Source: Siphonodentalium dalli (lineage: Eukaryota; Mollusca; Scaphopoda; Gadilida; Siphonodentaliidae). Taken from it: a stretch of DNA of 64,000 bases. The notes beneath the pieces are model-generated. The model was not told where the DNA came from. It worked only from the letters and a program-made list of their open reading frames with translations, and did no database searches. Positions 10,663 to 21,870 of the stretch are shown here, in pieces; position 1 is the first letter of the stretch; every line of letters begins with the position of its first letter. The translations under genes were made by a program, and so were the position numbers. The stretch covers positions 175,928,556 to 175,992,555 of the forward strand of contig CP136067.1 in NCBI GenBank assembly GCA_032622095.1, given 5' to 3'.

Positions 10663-11118
10663 GAAATGATCATCGTCGTCGTCATCGTCGTCCATCATTG
10701 TCGTTGTCGTCGTTGTCATCGTTATGTTACTGTTTCTGGGCGCCCAAAAAGTCCATTCCCTTATACTCAGAAATCATTCTTGCTCGCATACTTCGAGATC
10801 TTGTTCAGTCGTTTAAAATCATGTCTTATAGATAAACGACTAGCTATTCAATATTCCACAGATTGAAAATTTCATTCGATTGTGTCCATTTTGGGACAAA
10901 CATTTTATCGATATGGTCTACGACCAAGCATTGTGTATTTTATTTTATCACATAATTTGGCCATAAAATCAGTTTCATAATTATCGGTAATAGACACGTT
11001 TAATATCAGCGCGTGCGATGACGTCACGGCGTTCTTCAAATAACTTGCGATCGCTGTAGTTTATGATTGTTGTTTTCGATGAATATTTCGCGTTGCTTCG
11101 GGTTTATTTGATCATGTG

Positions 11119-11275
11119 ATAAAAGGTATCTCACACTCGTCCTATTTTATACGTAATTTATCAACCTCGTCCTCTAAATTCAATTTGAGCCTCGGTAAAC
11201 CTCGGCTCAAATCGAATTTAGTGAACTCGGTTGATAAATTCCGTATAAAATAGAAACTCATGTGAGATCCTTTAT
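11119..11275. mobile_element. 157-bp palindromic MITE-like element
   Basis: Imperfect arms of ~70 bp start ATAAAAGGTATCTCACAC and end TGTGAGATCCTTTAT, around a loop containing CCTCGGTAAACCTCGG. No ORF. Confidence 0.75.
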
Positions 11276-11535
11276 TTATTATACGCTCAACAGTGAATTA
11301 TAGAAAAAAACGCGTTTAGATAAACATCGATATCACCCAGAAGGGGATATAGAAGAATATACTTTCACACTAGGCCGCGCGTGCGACCGATTCACTTGCG
11401 TGTACCAATACTGTTTCCGGTTTGTACTGTTGAAGAAGGACAAAGTGAAAGAACCCATTGTGATATTCTAATTTATATTATATTCACAGATATTACAATT
11501 ATAATTAAAATCTATTTTATGTTGAAATATATATA

Positions 11536-12287
11536 TACTAGAAGGTGACCCGACTTCGTCCGGGCTATTCAAAAACCAAATTTCAAGTCGATTGCTCCAC
11601 CCGTTTCCTAGATCTCGTCTGCGCATGCGCGAAGCTGGCGTCGCACGTGCTCGGCGACCCGATAAAATTCGTATCCGGGGCAAGATACATTCACATACCA
11701 AATTTCAAGTCGATAGCTACACCCGTTTCCGAGATATATAGCCCAATGTCATTTGCGGATACCTCGGCCGGTGATGAGTTAACGCGACACAGTCAAATGC
11801 ATCGGCAGGGTGAGAGTTAACGTAATCTAACTTTATGACCTCTGACGACGTCATAGAATTTACGCATTGATTTTATCCCGATAAAAGCATCGTACCACTT
11901 GTACCTAATAATTGAGGCAGATAACTAAAACGGATACATACATATTATATATCGTTGGAAAGATGAAGCCACACAGATTCTAACCGTGCAAATTATATGA
12001 CTGGCAATTTATTATTCGCGCTATATCGTATCGATTTGTGAGCACCGAACTGAAATATATTAGCGCAAAACGGCGTAAAAACAAATTTGACCTCCGCACG
12101 TGAAAAGTTGACCTCGCACGGACAAATAAATATGCCTATGTTCGTCTCCGGCCGAAAATACCCTAAAATACCAAATTTCATCGAAATTGGCTTAGTCGTT
12201 TTCGAGTCCATCGATTTCAAACACACACACAAACAAACAAACAAACACATACACACACACACACACAGATCTTTCAAAATATATAAT

Positions 12288-12291
<4 letters not shown>
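11536..12291 (+). mobile_element. SINE-like repeat P1, copy a
   Basis: Starts TACTAGAAGGTGACCCGACT, with a CCCGACTTCGTCCGGG hairpin, holds two diverged copies of ACCAAATTTCAAGTCGAT..CACCCGTTTC, and ends in a (CA)n tract plus CTTTCAAAATATATAATAG. A second copy lies at 28444-29175 with nearly the same length. The 3' CA-rich tail suggests a non-autonomous retroelement; the driving LINE is not identified. Confidence 0.75.

Positions 12292-12325
<34 letters not shown>
12290..12325. repeat. (TA)n microsatellite
   Basis: About 17 TA units directly after the tail of the SINE-like element. Confidence 0.9.
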
Positions 12326-12332
<7 letters not shown>

Positions 12333-12342
12333 CCTATATAGT

Positions 12343-12378
12343 GGTCAGTTGGGGTACCGATCGGTACCCCAACTGACC
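12343..12378. repeat. 36-bp perfect palindrome 1
   Basis: GGTCAGTTGGGGTACCGA is followed immediately by its exact reverse complement, with no loop. A near-twin follows at 12394. Confidence 0.95.
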
Positions 12379-12393
12379 GCTTTTTGATATGGC

Positions 12394-12430
12394 GGCAGTT
12401 GGGGTACCGAATTTCGGTACCCCAACTGCC
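12394..12430. repeat. 37-bp palindrome 2
   Basis: GGCAGTTGGGGTACCGA and its exact reverse complement are separated by ATT. It shares the CAGTTGGGGTACCGA core with palindrome 1, 15 bp away. Confidence 0.95.
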
Positions 12431-13727
12431 AACAATGTTGCTGCTCTATTAATACCCAACCATTTTTGACAATTCATGTGTCGTTTTGTTCAGTGTGGTT
12501 CAGAGAACATGAAATAACAAAACAATAATCATGAATGTCCACCAAATTTGATATTTACGGCTCCGAAAAATGACGTTTTGGAGATTTGTATATTTCGCGA
12601 CGTAAAAAAAATAACGTCGTTTTATTTTGTAGTGACGGTGTGCATTTCTTGTTTTTTGCAATCGCTGTATTCGTGGTGGAATTATAAACCCACTAAATGA
12701 AATTGTTTTCTGTATTTTTCAAAGAAAAGAGCTATAATGAAATATACAAGTTAGCCCTTCAATTTTTTGACAAGGCAACTTTCGCTTAAAGTTCAAGGTC
12801 GGTGTGCAGTTAAGTTCAAAGCGGGTATCTTTGAGCACCTGCCGGTATGACATTCTTCAAGTTCGATGATTTCATTTTCAGCGAAATTCAATGTCGTCTA
12901 GCTTGTTCTGAATGTTCAACATGTTTGCCTTTCTGGTCTTATTTGGCACTGAATGTCAGCGATCATGGATGAAAATATACATGTAATCAAGGTCTCGACT
13001 CGCGGATGAAGTGAGATATTCTACAGCTCGAGATAATCGCGTTGTGACCATTGTGAAAAAAATTACGGCTCGCCTATTTTCGCGTATTGGGAATTCGTAG
13101 GTCAACTGACCGCTTTCGCAGATTGCTGCTTCCAGAAGGATACGCACTACGTTCATGACCGAACTAGGGAATTCGGTGCGAGAACTTTGATGTTGGTTCA
13201 TTTAGCTTCAAAGTTCCTGGCCTTCTTCTTTAACGCAACGCATGATTTCGGTTCAATGGACGATCACAGAATGTGACAGATGTTTCCCAGTGCATGGATA
13301 ATCTAGGCTTGGACTTGGAGGAAATCTGGTTGAGAATTTCACAGGTATTTAATAATTTACCCATTATTTGCATCATAAATAATATACTAGTACATGTATA
13401 ATTAATTTAATAATATTTGTTTAGATCTAATCTTATTAATATAATAATAATGAATCGATGAATCATTAAAGTTTGCATGAAATCCCGACACATGGACTTC
13501 TGCCGTCACTTCACTTATCTTCAGTTCAGTCCCACTCACACTCTCACTCACTGGCTCAGTCACTTTCAGTGTCACTGTCAGTGCAGCCAGGGCTCAAATG
13601 CTGAATCAAGTTAGTCATAAAGCATTGAAAATTTAAAAGAATCATTAATTACATTATGATGTACAAGAATTGATTTGACCAGTGATTCTCATCGATTCTT
13701 AAGCCAAGTTAAGGCCTACAATGTTGC
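12431..13727. other. mostly unique stretch with a weak exon candidate
   Basis: No window-internal repeat. On the plus strand a short open segment ending CACAG|GTATTT at ~13346 could be an exon (…DNLGLDLEEIWLRISQ), with possible acceptors at ATCACAG (~13267). Codon evidence is too thin to call a gene. Confidence 0.25.
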
Positions 13728-13730
13728 TAA

Positions 13731-15622
13731 GGCCAAAAAAAATTGAATGCTTGTTTCCCGTAACGAACCCAAAAAATAGGGGCGGGCGGTAGGCTTTTCA
13801 TTTTATTTAATTTTTTCATTTTATTTTTTCATTTTATTTTTTATGGTCTCGTGTGGGCCATGCCTAACCACCAGGTCAGGCACATGTGCCAAATGAGCTA
13901 AATAGCTCATTTGAGCTCCTGTAGCTATTGAAATTCAGCTACATTTTTAATGTGTTTTCAGGCTGTCCCTTCAGTTCAACGCCTCACTCGAAATATCGAC
14001 ACAAGATTTTAATTGTACTGATCAACATAACATTGAGCTTCACAAAAATACCTTCCGCTCATCTACTCACAACAATCTTGATATATTTTAAGTAACATTT
14101 GCTTATAAATAAGGATTTACCCATATGTTTTCGTTAAAATTCGGAAGAGAAAATAGTTTTCAGTTGACTTTTCATTTGGTAAATTTTGCCGTGTCAGCTG
14201 CATCACACATTTTTTTTTTATCTTATTCCAAGCTAAAATGAAACAAACATTTTTGATTGGCTCTTCAAAACGGTCTCTCGATATGTTTTTATAAGTAGGA
14301 TTCCAATTGAATTTCACCGGTTAGAACGTATGGAAAGCCACGTGCTTAACCATAACGACAAAATAGAAAACATAGTAAACGGTGCGTAAAATTATACAGT
14401 AGAATACGAATGTATGACCGCTCGTGCTTCTGACTTCTTTCTCTCCGAATGCTAGTCCAGTCACTTTGGGAAAATATTTCTCGTAAATGGATGCCAGCGG
14501 TTTATCCAATCAGAGAAGACGTTGTAACATCGTGTCGTTAACCTTCATAACTATGAGTATGATCCAGGTAAATTCACATGCAGAAGCGGCAGTTTTATGT
14601 ACCGGTACACAATTTGTAAGTTCGAAAAAAAGTTTAGTCAATCTCATAAAAGTGTTAATCAAATCGCCTTTGTTTGCACCGTGGCTGTTTTAATTAGTTG
14701 TACTGAAGGTGTTTCTGTGAAGCTTCACGTGCGGTCTAACTAATGAAATAAAATGCGCGTGTCAATATTTCGAGTTAGGCGTTGAACTGAAGGGACAGAC
14801 TGAAATTACATTAAAAATTTTGCTCAATTTAGCTACCTGTAAAAATTTTGCTCAATTTAGCTACATGTACCTGTGCCCGACCTGACCACCATCAAACACC
14901 ATACAGTGACCCAGAGCAACCAACAAATTGGTGATAAAACTGATATATTAAGGGGAAACATATAAAACAGATAACAGTAGACAGTTTACTAAAATGACTT
15001 TAATAAACCTGAAACAGGCACTGCCTTGGCCACAACAGGCATCAGCCCTGCATTGAATCAATTAATAATAATGTTTTTTCAGAGATGTTTTTACGTCCTC
15101 ATTGGGACCTGCACAATGGGCATAGGTATCAATGGCCCTAAGGGCTGCCCCATAATATCCCAATTATATTGGAGTCTGGAGACCGACAAACAATATCCCG
15201 CCGCACCATGTGCGACCGCCATCGTTGAAAAGAACTTGTTCGAATTTCGGTTTGAATCAACCTCCTCGATGAACATCCATGTTATAAATACACAAACACG
15301 TGCTTCTGGTCAGCGAAGAGGAATGATAACTCGTCATCTTCCGGTATAGAGTCCAGTCGTAATTTGACTTTCTGTTTGAAGAGTGACGATGTGGCTTTGC
15401 GAAAAATATATAAATATATCAAAGATATCATTTACTAGTATCTCACGAGGTGAATCATCTGGATAAAATGGAACCATGCGTACATAGTTTGGTTAACAGT
15501 GCGGTCGGTCGGTTTATAGATTGATTTTTTTTTATTTAAAACTAATAAAATGAACTTGGGTCGGGGGGTTTTGAAGACGGTCGGTCGGGTTACGGGAAAC
15601 ACGCATTCAATTTGTTTTGGCC
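13731..15622. mobile_element. Harbinger-like element H2, 1.9 kb
   Basis: TAA duplications at 13728-13730 and 15623-15625. TIRs of ~36 bp: left GGCCAAAAAAAATTGAATGC, right in reverse complement GGCCAAAACAAATTGAATGC, both continuing TTTCCCGTAAC. Subterminal GGCGGGCGGTAGG on the left and GGTCGGTCGGG on the right. No transposase could be read. The interior is largely filled by a second inverted-repeat element (13872-14884). Confidence 0.8.
13872..14884. mobile_element. long-TIR element nested in H2
   Basis: Ends CAGGTCAGGCACA and (reverse complement) CAGGTCGGGCACA open imperfect inverted arms of ~130 bp that share GTCCCTTCAGTTCAACGCCT. ACCAC flanks both sides (13867-13871, 14885-14889), a possible 5-bp target duplication. 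No transposase ORF is visible; the superfamily is unassigned. Confidence 0.65.
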
Positions 15623-16554
15623 TAATGGGATCATTGTCATGTTTATCGTGCATAGATCATAGATACACACCCTGGGCATTCCTGTATACATAAATGCACA
15701 CCACTCTCAAATAATATTAAATTAATAATGAAAGTGTAGCTCAACTTAGGTAGGGAATATATTAATGGTTGACAGTAAATGGAGGAATTAGGAAAGGTGC
15801 TAATTGAAATGTGGCCGCTGGTGGCCATGTTTTTTGGCCGAATGACCCTAAAATGACTCATTCCCATCTTCATCTCAATGTCAACATCCATGATAATTTT
15901 TATGAAGATCAGACAAACAGTACAGCTTGTAGCCCGCGTCAACGGATTCAATTTTGAAATCCAAGATGGCTGCCAACGGCCATGTTTTTGGGCTGAATGA
16001 CCCCCAAAATGACTTGTTCCCATCTACATGTACTAGTACATGTCAATATCAACATTCATGACAAGTTTCGTAATGATCGGATCAGGGATGTGGTCTGTAG
16101 GGTGTGCCAAAGGATTTATTGATTTAAAGAGTAAATTCTAAAATGGCCACCGGCGGCCATGTTTTTTTGCCAAATGACCCCAAAATGACTCGTTCCCATC
16201 TACATGTCAATGTCAACATCCATGACAAATTTCATGAAAATCAAACAAACAGATCGGTCTATATAAACCCATCTATAATAGGCCATTGGTGGCCATATTC
16301 TTTTGTCGAATGACCCCAAGATGACTTGTTCCCATCAAGAGGTCACCCCGATGATCCATATGAAGTTTGGTGATGATCAGATCAGGGATGTGGTATGTAG
16401 GGTGTGTCAAAGTATTTAGTGATGCAAAGAGTAAAATCCAATATGGCTGCCGGTGGCCATGTTTTTTGGCCAAATGACCCCAAAATGACTCGTTCCCATC
16501 TAGAGGTCACCCCGATGATCCATATGTGGTCTGTAGGATGTGTCAATGGATTTA

Positions 16555-16944
16555 CTCTTGAGTGCCTAATAAACATACATGTATGATTATTAAAATCGAG
16601 GTAAAATTCCCACCTGTACGATCGTTATTTGGTCCTGTACGTTTATTAAATTAACCAAAAGAAATAATTCACCAATCTTAAATTGTGTTATTCATAGATA
16701 AATGAACTCTGATTGTTGACAGTGATCAGCACACTGTAGATTCACAGACCTGGCTATCCATCAAAACTATTTCTGTCCCATGGCATCAGTAAACCAGTCA
16801 GATGGTGCGTTTTGTTGGGATGTATGGACTAATATTTCCAGTATGAACGTTTATTCCACCCTGTATTATTATTCAGTTACTAGTACGCGACATTTCCAAC
16901 CTGTACTATTATTCCACCCTGTACTTTTATTAGGCACTCAAGAG
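16555..16944. mobile_element. TA-flanked MITE in array D1 (Tc1/mariner-like)
   Basis: TIRs of 19 bp, CTCTTGAGTGCCTAATAAA and its reverse complement, flanked by TA on both sides. Removing the insert plus one TA restores GGATTTAGTGATGC, which other D1 units have intact (GTATTTAGTGATGC at ~16412). The interior has several CCACCTGTAC/CCACCCTGTAC-type repeats. No ORF. Confidence 0.85.
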
Positions 16945-17577
16945 TAGTGATGCAAAGAGTAAAATCCAAGATGGCCACCAGCGGCCATGTTTTTTGGCCG
17001 ATTGATTCTAAAATGACTCGTTCCCATCTACATGTAAATGTCAACATTTGTGACAAATTTTATGATGATCAGACAAACAGTACGGCCTGTAGCCCACGCC
17101 AATGGATTCAATTTTGAAATCCAAGATGGTCACCAGGGGCCATGTTTTTTGGCCGAATTACCCCAAAATGACGCGTTTCCATCTACATGTCAACATTCAT
17201 GACAAATTTCATAAAGACCCGACCAAAGATACAACTTTTAGCCTGCGCGAAAGTATTTAGTGATGCAAAGAGTCAAATCCAAGATGGCTGACGGCGGCCA
17301 TGTTTTTAGGCCAAATGACCCAAAAATGGCTCGTTCCCATCTAGAGGTCCCCCCGATGATCCATATGAAGTTTGGTGATGGCCGAATGATCCTAAAATGA
17401 CTCGTCCCAATCTACATGTAAATGTCAACATTCATGACAATTTTTATGATGATCAGATAAACAGTATGGCCTGTAGCCCGCGTCAATGGATTTAATTTTG
17501 AAATCCAAGATGGCCACCAGCGGCCATGTTTTTTGGCCAAATGACCCAAAAATGACTCGTTCCCATCTACATGTCAA

Positions 17578-18334
17578 GGCCAAAATTAATAAATTGTTTG
17601 TCCACACCCCTATCCAAAATTTTTCAGGTGGGTAGGTAGGTAGGGATTTTTTGTTTTTTTGCAAGGTGGAATGGCATACTAAGGATGAAGGGGTCACTCT
17701 CACCAAAAAAAGTGCTGAAGGGTACACAGGGTTTGAAAATGTGCTGAAGGGTACACAGGATTTGTGATCGGCACGAACACCATTACTTAAATTGTGTTTA
17801 TGAAAGTCTGGTGCCCATTGGCAGTTTGTTTTCAGTATATTTTAATATTCATTGGAACGTAAACAATTATTCTCTAACAGAAATCATGGCAGATACGAAA
17901 ACTGAATGCCTTTAGAACGACATTTCAAACCCTGTGTATCCTTCAGCACATTTTGAAAATCTTGTTACCCTTCAGCACTTTTTTTGGTGAGAGTGACCCC
18001 TTCAGCCATACTAAGGGTCCCCTCCAGGTGCAGGCCATGGGTATCAATATTACTAAATAGTCAGGGATTAATTTGATAACAAATTAAAAATTTAATAGTT
18101 GGATAAACACAACAAGAACAATAAATAATTATGCTGTTCAGTCACATTTGCTGGAGTTTCTGACTGAAAATGAGCTTCTCAGACAACATACCACTACTAA
18201 AAAAATAAAAAAAAAATTTAATTTTTTTTAAATTAAATTTTTTTTTTCTCAATCTCAATAAAAGAATTTCCAGTCGGCCGTTAAAATCGAGTCGGTCGGG
18301 GCGAGGACAAACAAATACCTTTTTAATTATGGCC
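17578..18334. mobile_element. Harbinger-like element H3 in array D1
   Basis: 757 bp with left end GGCCAAAATTAATAAATTGT and right end, reverse complemented, GGCCATAATTAAAAAGGTAT, both continuing TTTGTCC. CAA is duplicated (17575-17577, 18335-18337); excision restores ATGTCAATGTCAAC, present in other D units. Subterminal GGGTAGGTAGGTAGGGA on the left and GAGTCGGTCGGGG on the right. Confidence 0.85.
17684..18006. mobile_element. 323-bp TIR element with 9-bp target duplication, nested in H3
   Basis: Inverted ends GATGAAGGGGTCACTCTC and (reverse complement) GCTGAAGGGGTCACTCTC continue for ~70 bp, including GTGCTGAAGGGT motifs. CATACTAAG is duplicated exactly at 17675-17683 and 18007-18015. A 9-bp duplication is characteristic of Mutator-like elements, but no transposase supports that. 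Confidence 0.8.
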
Positions 18335-19478
18335 CAATGTCAACATTCATGATAAATCTCATAAAGATCAGACCAAAGATACGACCTACATGTATAGCCC
18401 GAGACCAAGGAAATTGTTGACTGACACGCGCACACACGGACGACAACCCATGGCAATAGCTCAAACTTACAAAGTAAGTTGAGCTAATAATATCATGTGA
18501 CACTGACACTGTGACAGGGGTCATTTACTCATTGTCATAGTGTTGATTATATTTATAAGTTTGTGTTCTGCTGGTCATCGATCAAACAACCATCCCGCAA
18601 TTTTATCCTTGTGCTAAATTAAATTTAAGCCTTTATCAGAACTACTGGATAAAATTACAGGTAGTTTCGAATTGAAGCAGGTGACAATTATTTACGCCAA
18701 ATTACGGCAACATTTCAATCTTGTATACATACTGGTGTAACAGGATACCCCCCCCCCCCTGGATATCTCCCCCCCCCCCCATGCATGTAAAAAAAAATGT
18801 AAAAAAAAATTCACTCATTTGATATCGTTAGGTCCTGAAAAGGCCAGAAAAATGTTTTTTGAGATTTAAATTTTTTACACATTTGATTGTTCCTGAAATG
18901 GCCAGAAATTTGTATTTAAAAAAAAAAAATCCAAATGTCCATGCTTGGATATCCCCCCCCCCCCCCCCCCCCCCCCCAGCACCTACATGACAAAAAAAGT
19001 CATCTTATGGTTTTATCGTTTATTTTACTTTATAAAGAAATGAAACAGCAAGAAATTACCTTCTCCCAAGAAAAAGTTGTTTAAGTCAGGGTTTGGGGTT
19101 GGGGTGGGGGGGGAGATGTCCAGGTCAGGATAGCTTCCCTCCACCCAGCACCTACATGACAAAAAAATCATTGAATGGTTTTATTCCTTATTTTGCTTTA
19201 TATAGTCATGAAACGACGAGAAATTAACTTCTTCTGAGAAAAAGTTGTTTGATTCAGGGTTTGGGGTGGGGGGGGGGGGGGGAATGTCCAGGTCAGGATA
19301 TCTCCCCCCACCCAGCAACTGCATGACAAAAAAATTACCTTATGGGAAAAAGTTTTTTAAGTCAGGGTTTGGGGTGGGGTGAGGGGGAGATGTCCTGGTC
19401 AGGATATCTCCCCCTACCCCACACAGCGCCTACATGACAAAAAAATCATTGTATGGTTTTATTCCTTATTTTGCTTTA

Positions 19479-19811
19479 GGCCAAACAAAATTATACCTGT
19501 GTTTGGGGTCCCACCCTCTCTGAGAATTAGGGTACTAGTAGGTAGGTAGATTTTTTTTTTTTATTATTCTGAAATATTATGGACATTGAAATTGTTTTTG
19601 ATCTCAAAATACTTAGGATGATAAAATTCAATGTGTATCAATGTAAAGTTTATTTATATAATCCACTAGAGTGTCAAAATATATTAATTTTGATAATTTT
19701 ACTTAACAAAAACTCAATATCTGGGCATAGAGGGGATGTAAATCTACTGTAGGCACCTTTAAGATAGGGTAGGTAGGGAGACCCCAAACACACATATATT
19801 TTGTTTTGGCC
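19479..19811. mobile_element. Harbinger-like MITE H4 in array S1
   Basis: 333 bp with ~33-bp TIRs (left GGCCAAACAAAATTATACCT, right in reverse complement GGCCAAAACAAAATATATGT, both continuing GTGTTTGGGGTC). TTA duplicated at 19476-19478 and 19812-19814. The neighbouring unit has the empty site TTGCTTTATATAGTCATG (19193). Confidence 0.9.
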
Positions 19812-20031
19812 TTATGTAGTCATGAAACAGCAAGAAATTAACTTCTTCTGAGAAAAAGTTTTTAAGAGTCAGGGTTTGGGGTGGGGGGGGGGGGGCGAAA
19901 TGTCCAGGTCAGGATATCTTCCCCCCACCCAGCACCAACATGACAAAAAATCATCTTATGGTTTTATTGCTTATTTTGCATTATATAGTCATGGAACGGC
20001 GAGAAATTAACTTCTTCCGAGAATAAGTTCT

Positions 20032-20416
20032 TTAACCCTTTACCCAACAAACCGGCCAAAACCGGCCAAATAAAGCTTCAACAGCCTAAAATATCTTCGG
20101 TCTGTCTCAATAGAACCATACAAATATGGATATCATTGGAACCGGCTCCTTGACCACATTGTGATAGTTACAGTTATGCCCTGTGCCAATGCATTCTCTT
20201 ATATATGCGAGTCGACCATAGGTCGCCTCGCATATATAAGAGAATGCATTGGCCTAAAAAAAATCTTACCATTTTTTCTTACATTCTTTAACAATTTTAT
20301 AATTTTTAATGTGTTAAGCCAATGCATTCTCTTATATATGCGAGGCGACCTATGGTCGACTCGCATATATAAGAGAATGCATTGGCACAGGGCCCTTCTG
20401 TTGGGTAAAGGGTTAA
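20032..20416. mobile_element. piggyBac-like MITE, family A, copy 2, in array S1
   Basis: 385 bp, opposite orientation to the 9093 copy. TTAA at 20032-20035 and 20413-20416, TIRs CCCTTTACCCAACA and (reverse complement) CCCTTTACCCAACAG. Sister S units have the intact TTTAAGTCAGGGTTTGGG target. Two palindromes of ~70 bp fill the centre. Confidence 0.9.
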
Positions 20417-20880
20417 GTCAGGGTTTGGGGTGGGGGGGGAGATGTCCAGGTCAGGATATCTCCCCCCCCCCCCCCCACCCAGCAACTACATGACAAAAAA
20501 AATATTATCTTATGGTTTTATTGCTTATTTTGCTTTATATATTCATGAAACAGCGAGAAAGTAACTTCTTCCGAGAAAAAGTTGTTTGGGTCAGGGTTTG
20601 GGGTGGGGGGGGGAAATGTCCAGGTCAGGATATTTCCCCCCTCCCATTTGTCACCCAGCACCTGCATGACAAAAAAATCATTGAATGGTTTTATTGCTTA
20701 TTTTGCTTTATATAGTCATGAAACAGCAAGAAAGTAACTTCTTCCGAGAAAAAGTTGTTTGAGTCAGGGTTTGGGGTAGGGGGGGGGGGAGAGATGTCCA
20801 GGTCAGGATATCTCCCCCCCCCCCCCCCACCCAGCACCTACATGACAAAAAAAATCATCTTATTTTGCTATATATAGTCA

Positions 20881-21593
20881 TTAGCAGGTTAGCCCGCCAC
20901 TGGCGTAGTTCGTCTCATGGCTTTGTTCGAAAAAGCAATTGCAACAGCTTCCGAGACGCGTATGCTGCACCTAGGTGTAAAATTTCGTCGAAATCCGCCA
21001 GTTTTACCTGTTTTGATCTTGAATTGATCATTTTCAAGGTTAAGGTCAGGTCGGGGTCACAATTTGACCCGTCCATGACAATTCCCGCACAAAAGTACCC
21101 CTAGGTAGCAAGTTTGAGCTCAATCGGTTCGAGTCTATAGAGGACACAAACATATATATCATTTGTGGGTACCCGTTTCAAGGTGAAGATCACCTCGGGC
21201 GGAAAAACTGACCCGATGAAAATCTCCCCCGTTCCTAGGAACCCCTAAGTACGAATACAGACATAAGAATCACACAACACGCTCATGTCTGGATACAGAC
21301 ACACTCATGTCTGGACCCAGACATAAGAATCACACTACACGCTCTTTATCAACGACACTGCGGATACGAACGCACTTTAACTATCAACGCGATTAACCCC
21401 ACAGTGCCAAGGACGGTGACTGGGAGTGGTGAAGGGGTGATTGGAGCTTTCTCAAAAACGGCGCGACGACACTTCCCATGTGATTTTACCCTTAGATAGG
21501 AAGTTTGAGCTCAATCGGTCCAGCCGTTTTCGAGTCTATAAAGGACACACACAAATATATATATATACGGAAGTCTCAAAATATATAGTAGAC
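20881..21593 (+). mobile_element. SINE-like repeat P2, copy a
   Basis: Begins TAGCAGGTTAGCCCGCCACT, includes GTTTGAGCTCAATCGGT twice and GGTCAGGTCGGGGTCAC, ends ACACACACAAATATATATAT and CTCAAAATATATAGTAG. It starts inside an S unit and runs directly into a second copy. The 3' end resembles that of P1. Confidence 0.65.
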
Positions 21594-21870
21594 TAGCAGG
21601 TTAGCCCGCCACTGGCGGCATTCGTCCCATGGCTTTGTTTCAGAAACATGACATTTTTGTAATTATTTTGTTTTTATTTATTTTTGTTTTTTATTTTTGA
21701 ATATGAATTTAATGTTTTTTAAATTTAATATATTTTGTTTCTGAATTGTTTTTTTATTGTTAATTTTTTTGAATTTTAAATTGTTTTAATTAAATTGTAA
21801 ATTGTTTTAATTAATTTTTTTGTTTCTGGCGGAAAAATTTACCCGTAGAAATCCCCCCTTCCTAGGAACG
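21594..21870 (+). mobile_element. SINE-like repeat P2, copy b, internally deleted
   Basis: Head-to-tail with copy a: ACTAGCAGGTTAGCCCGCCA, then a T/A-rich filler, then GGCGGAAAAATTTACCCG and TTCCTAGGAAC shared with copy a (GGCGGAAAAACTGACCCG). Confidence 0.6.

Larger units (their letters stand above)
15808..18490 (-). repeat. tandem array D1 (family D, ~160-bp units)
   Basis: Repeated units each carry GGCCATGTTTTTTGGCC, AAAATGACTCGTTCCCATCT, CATGACAAATTTCATGA and a gene-strand-like CAAGATGGC block. Read on the minus strand they match D2-D5. The right end (18,400-18,490) carries the family's flank, ACCCATGGCAATAGCTCAAA to TTGAGCTAATAA. The array is broken by the insertions at 16555 and 17578. 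Long antisense ORFs through the units are repeat artefacts. Confidence 0.85.
18728..20880 (+). repeat. tandem array S1 (family S, ~165-bp units)
   Basis: Units contain CAGCACCTACATGACAAAAA, GGTTTTATTGCTTATTTTGC, TATAGTCATGAAACAGCGAG, a G-run after GGGTTTGGGGT, GATGTCCAGGTCAGGATATC and a C-run. The G- and C-runs vary from 5 to ~24 bases. Two MITEs (19479 and 20032) interrupt the array. Related units lie at 23418, 26862 and 29215. Confidence 0.9.

Noticed and set aside
18728-20880. CRISPR-like or rDNA-spacer interpretation of the regular ~165-bp array
   Set aside because: Units have no unique spacers and the context is eukaryotic; this is a satellite array.
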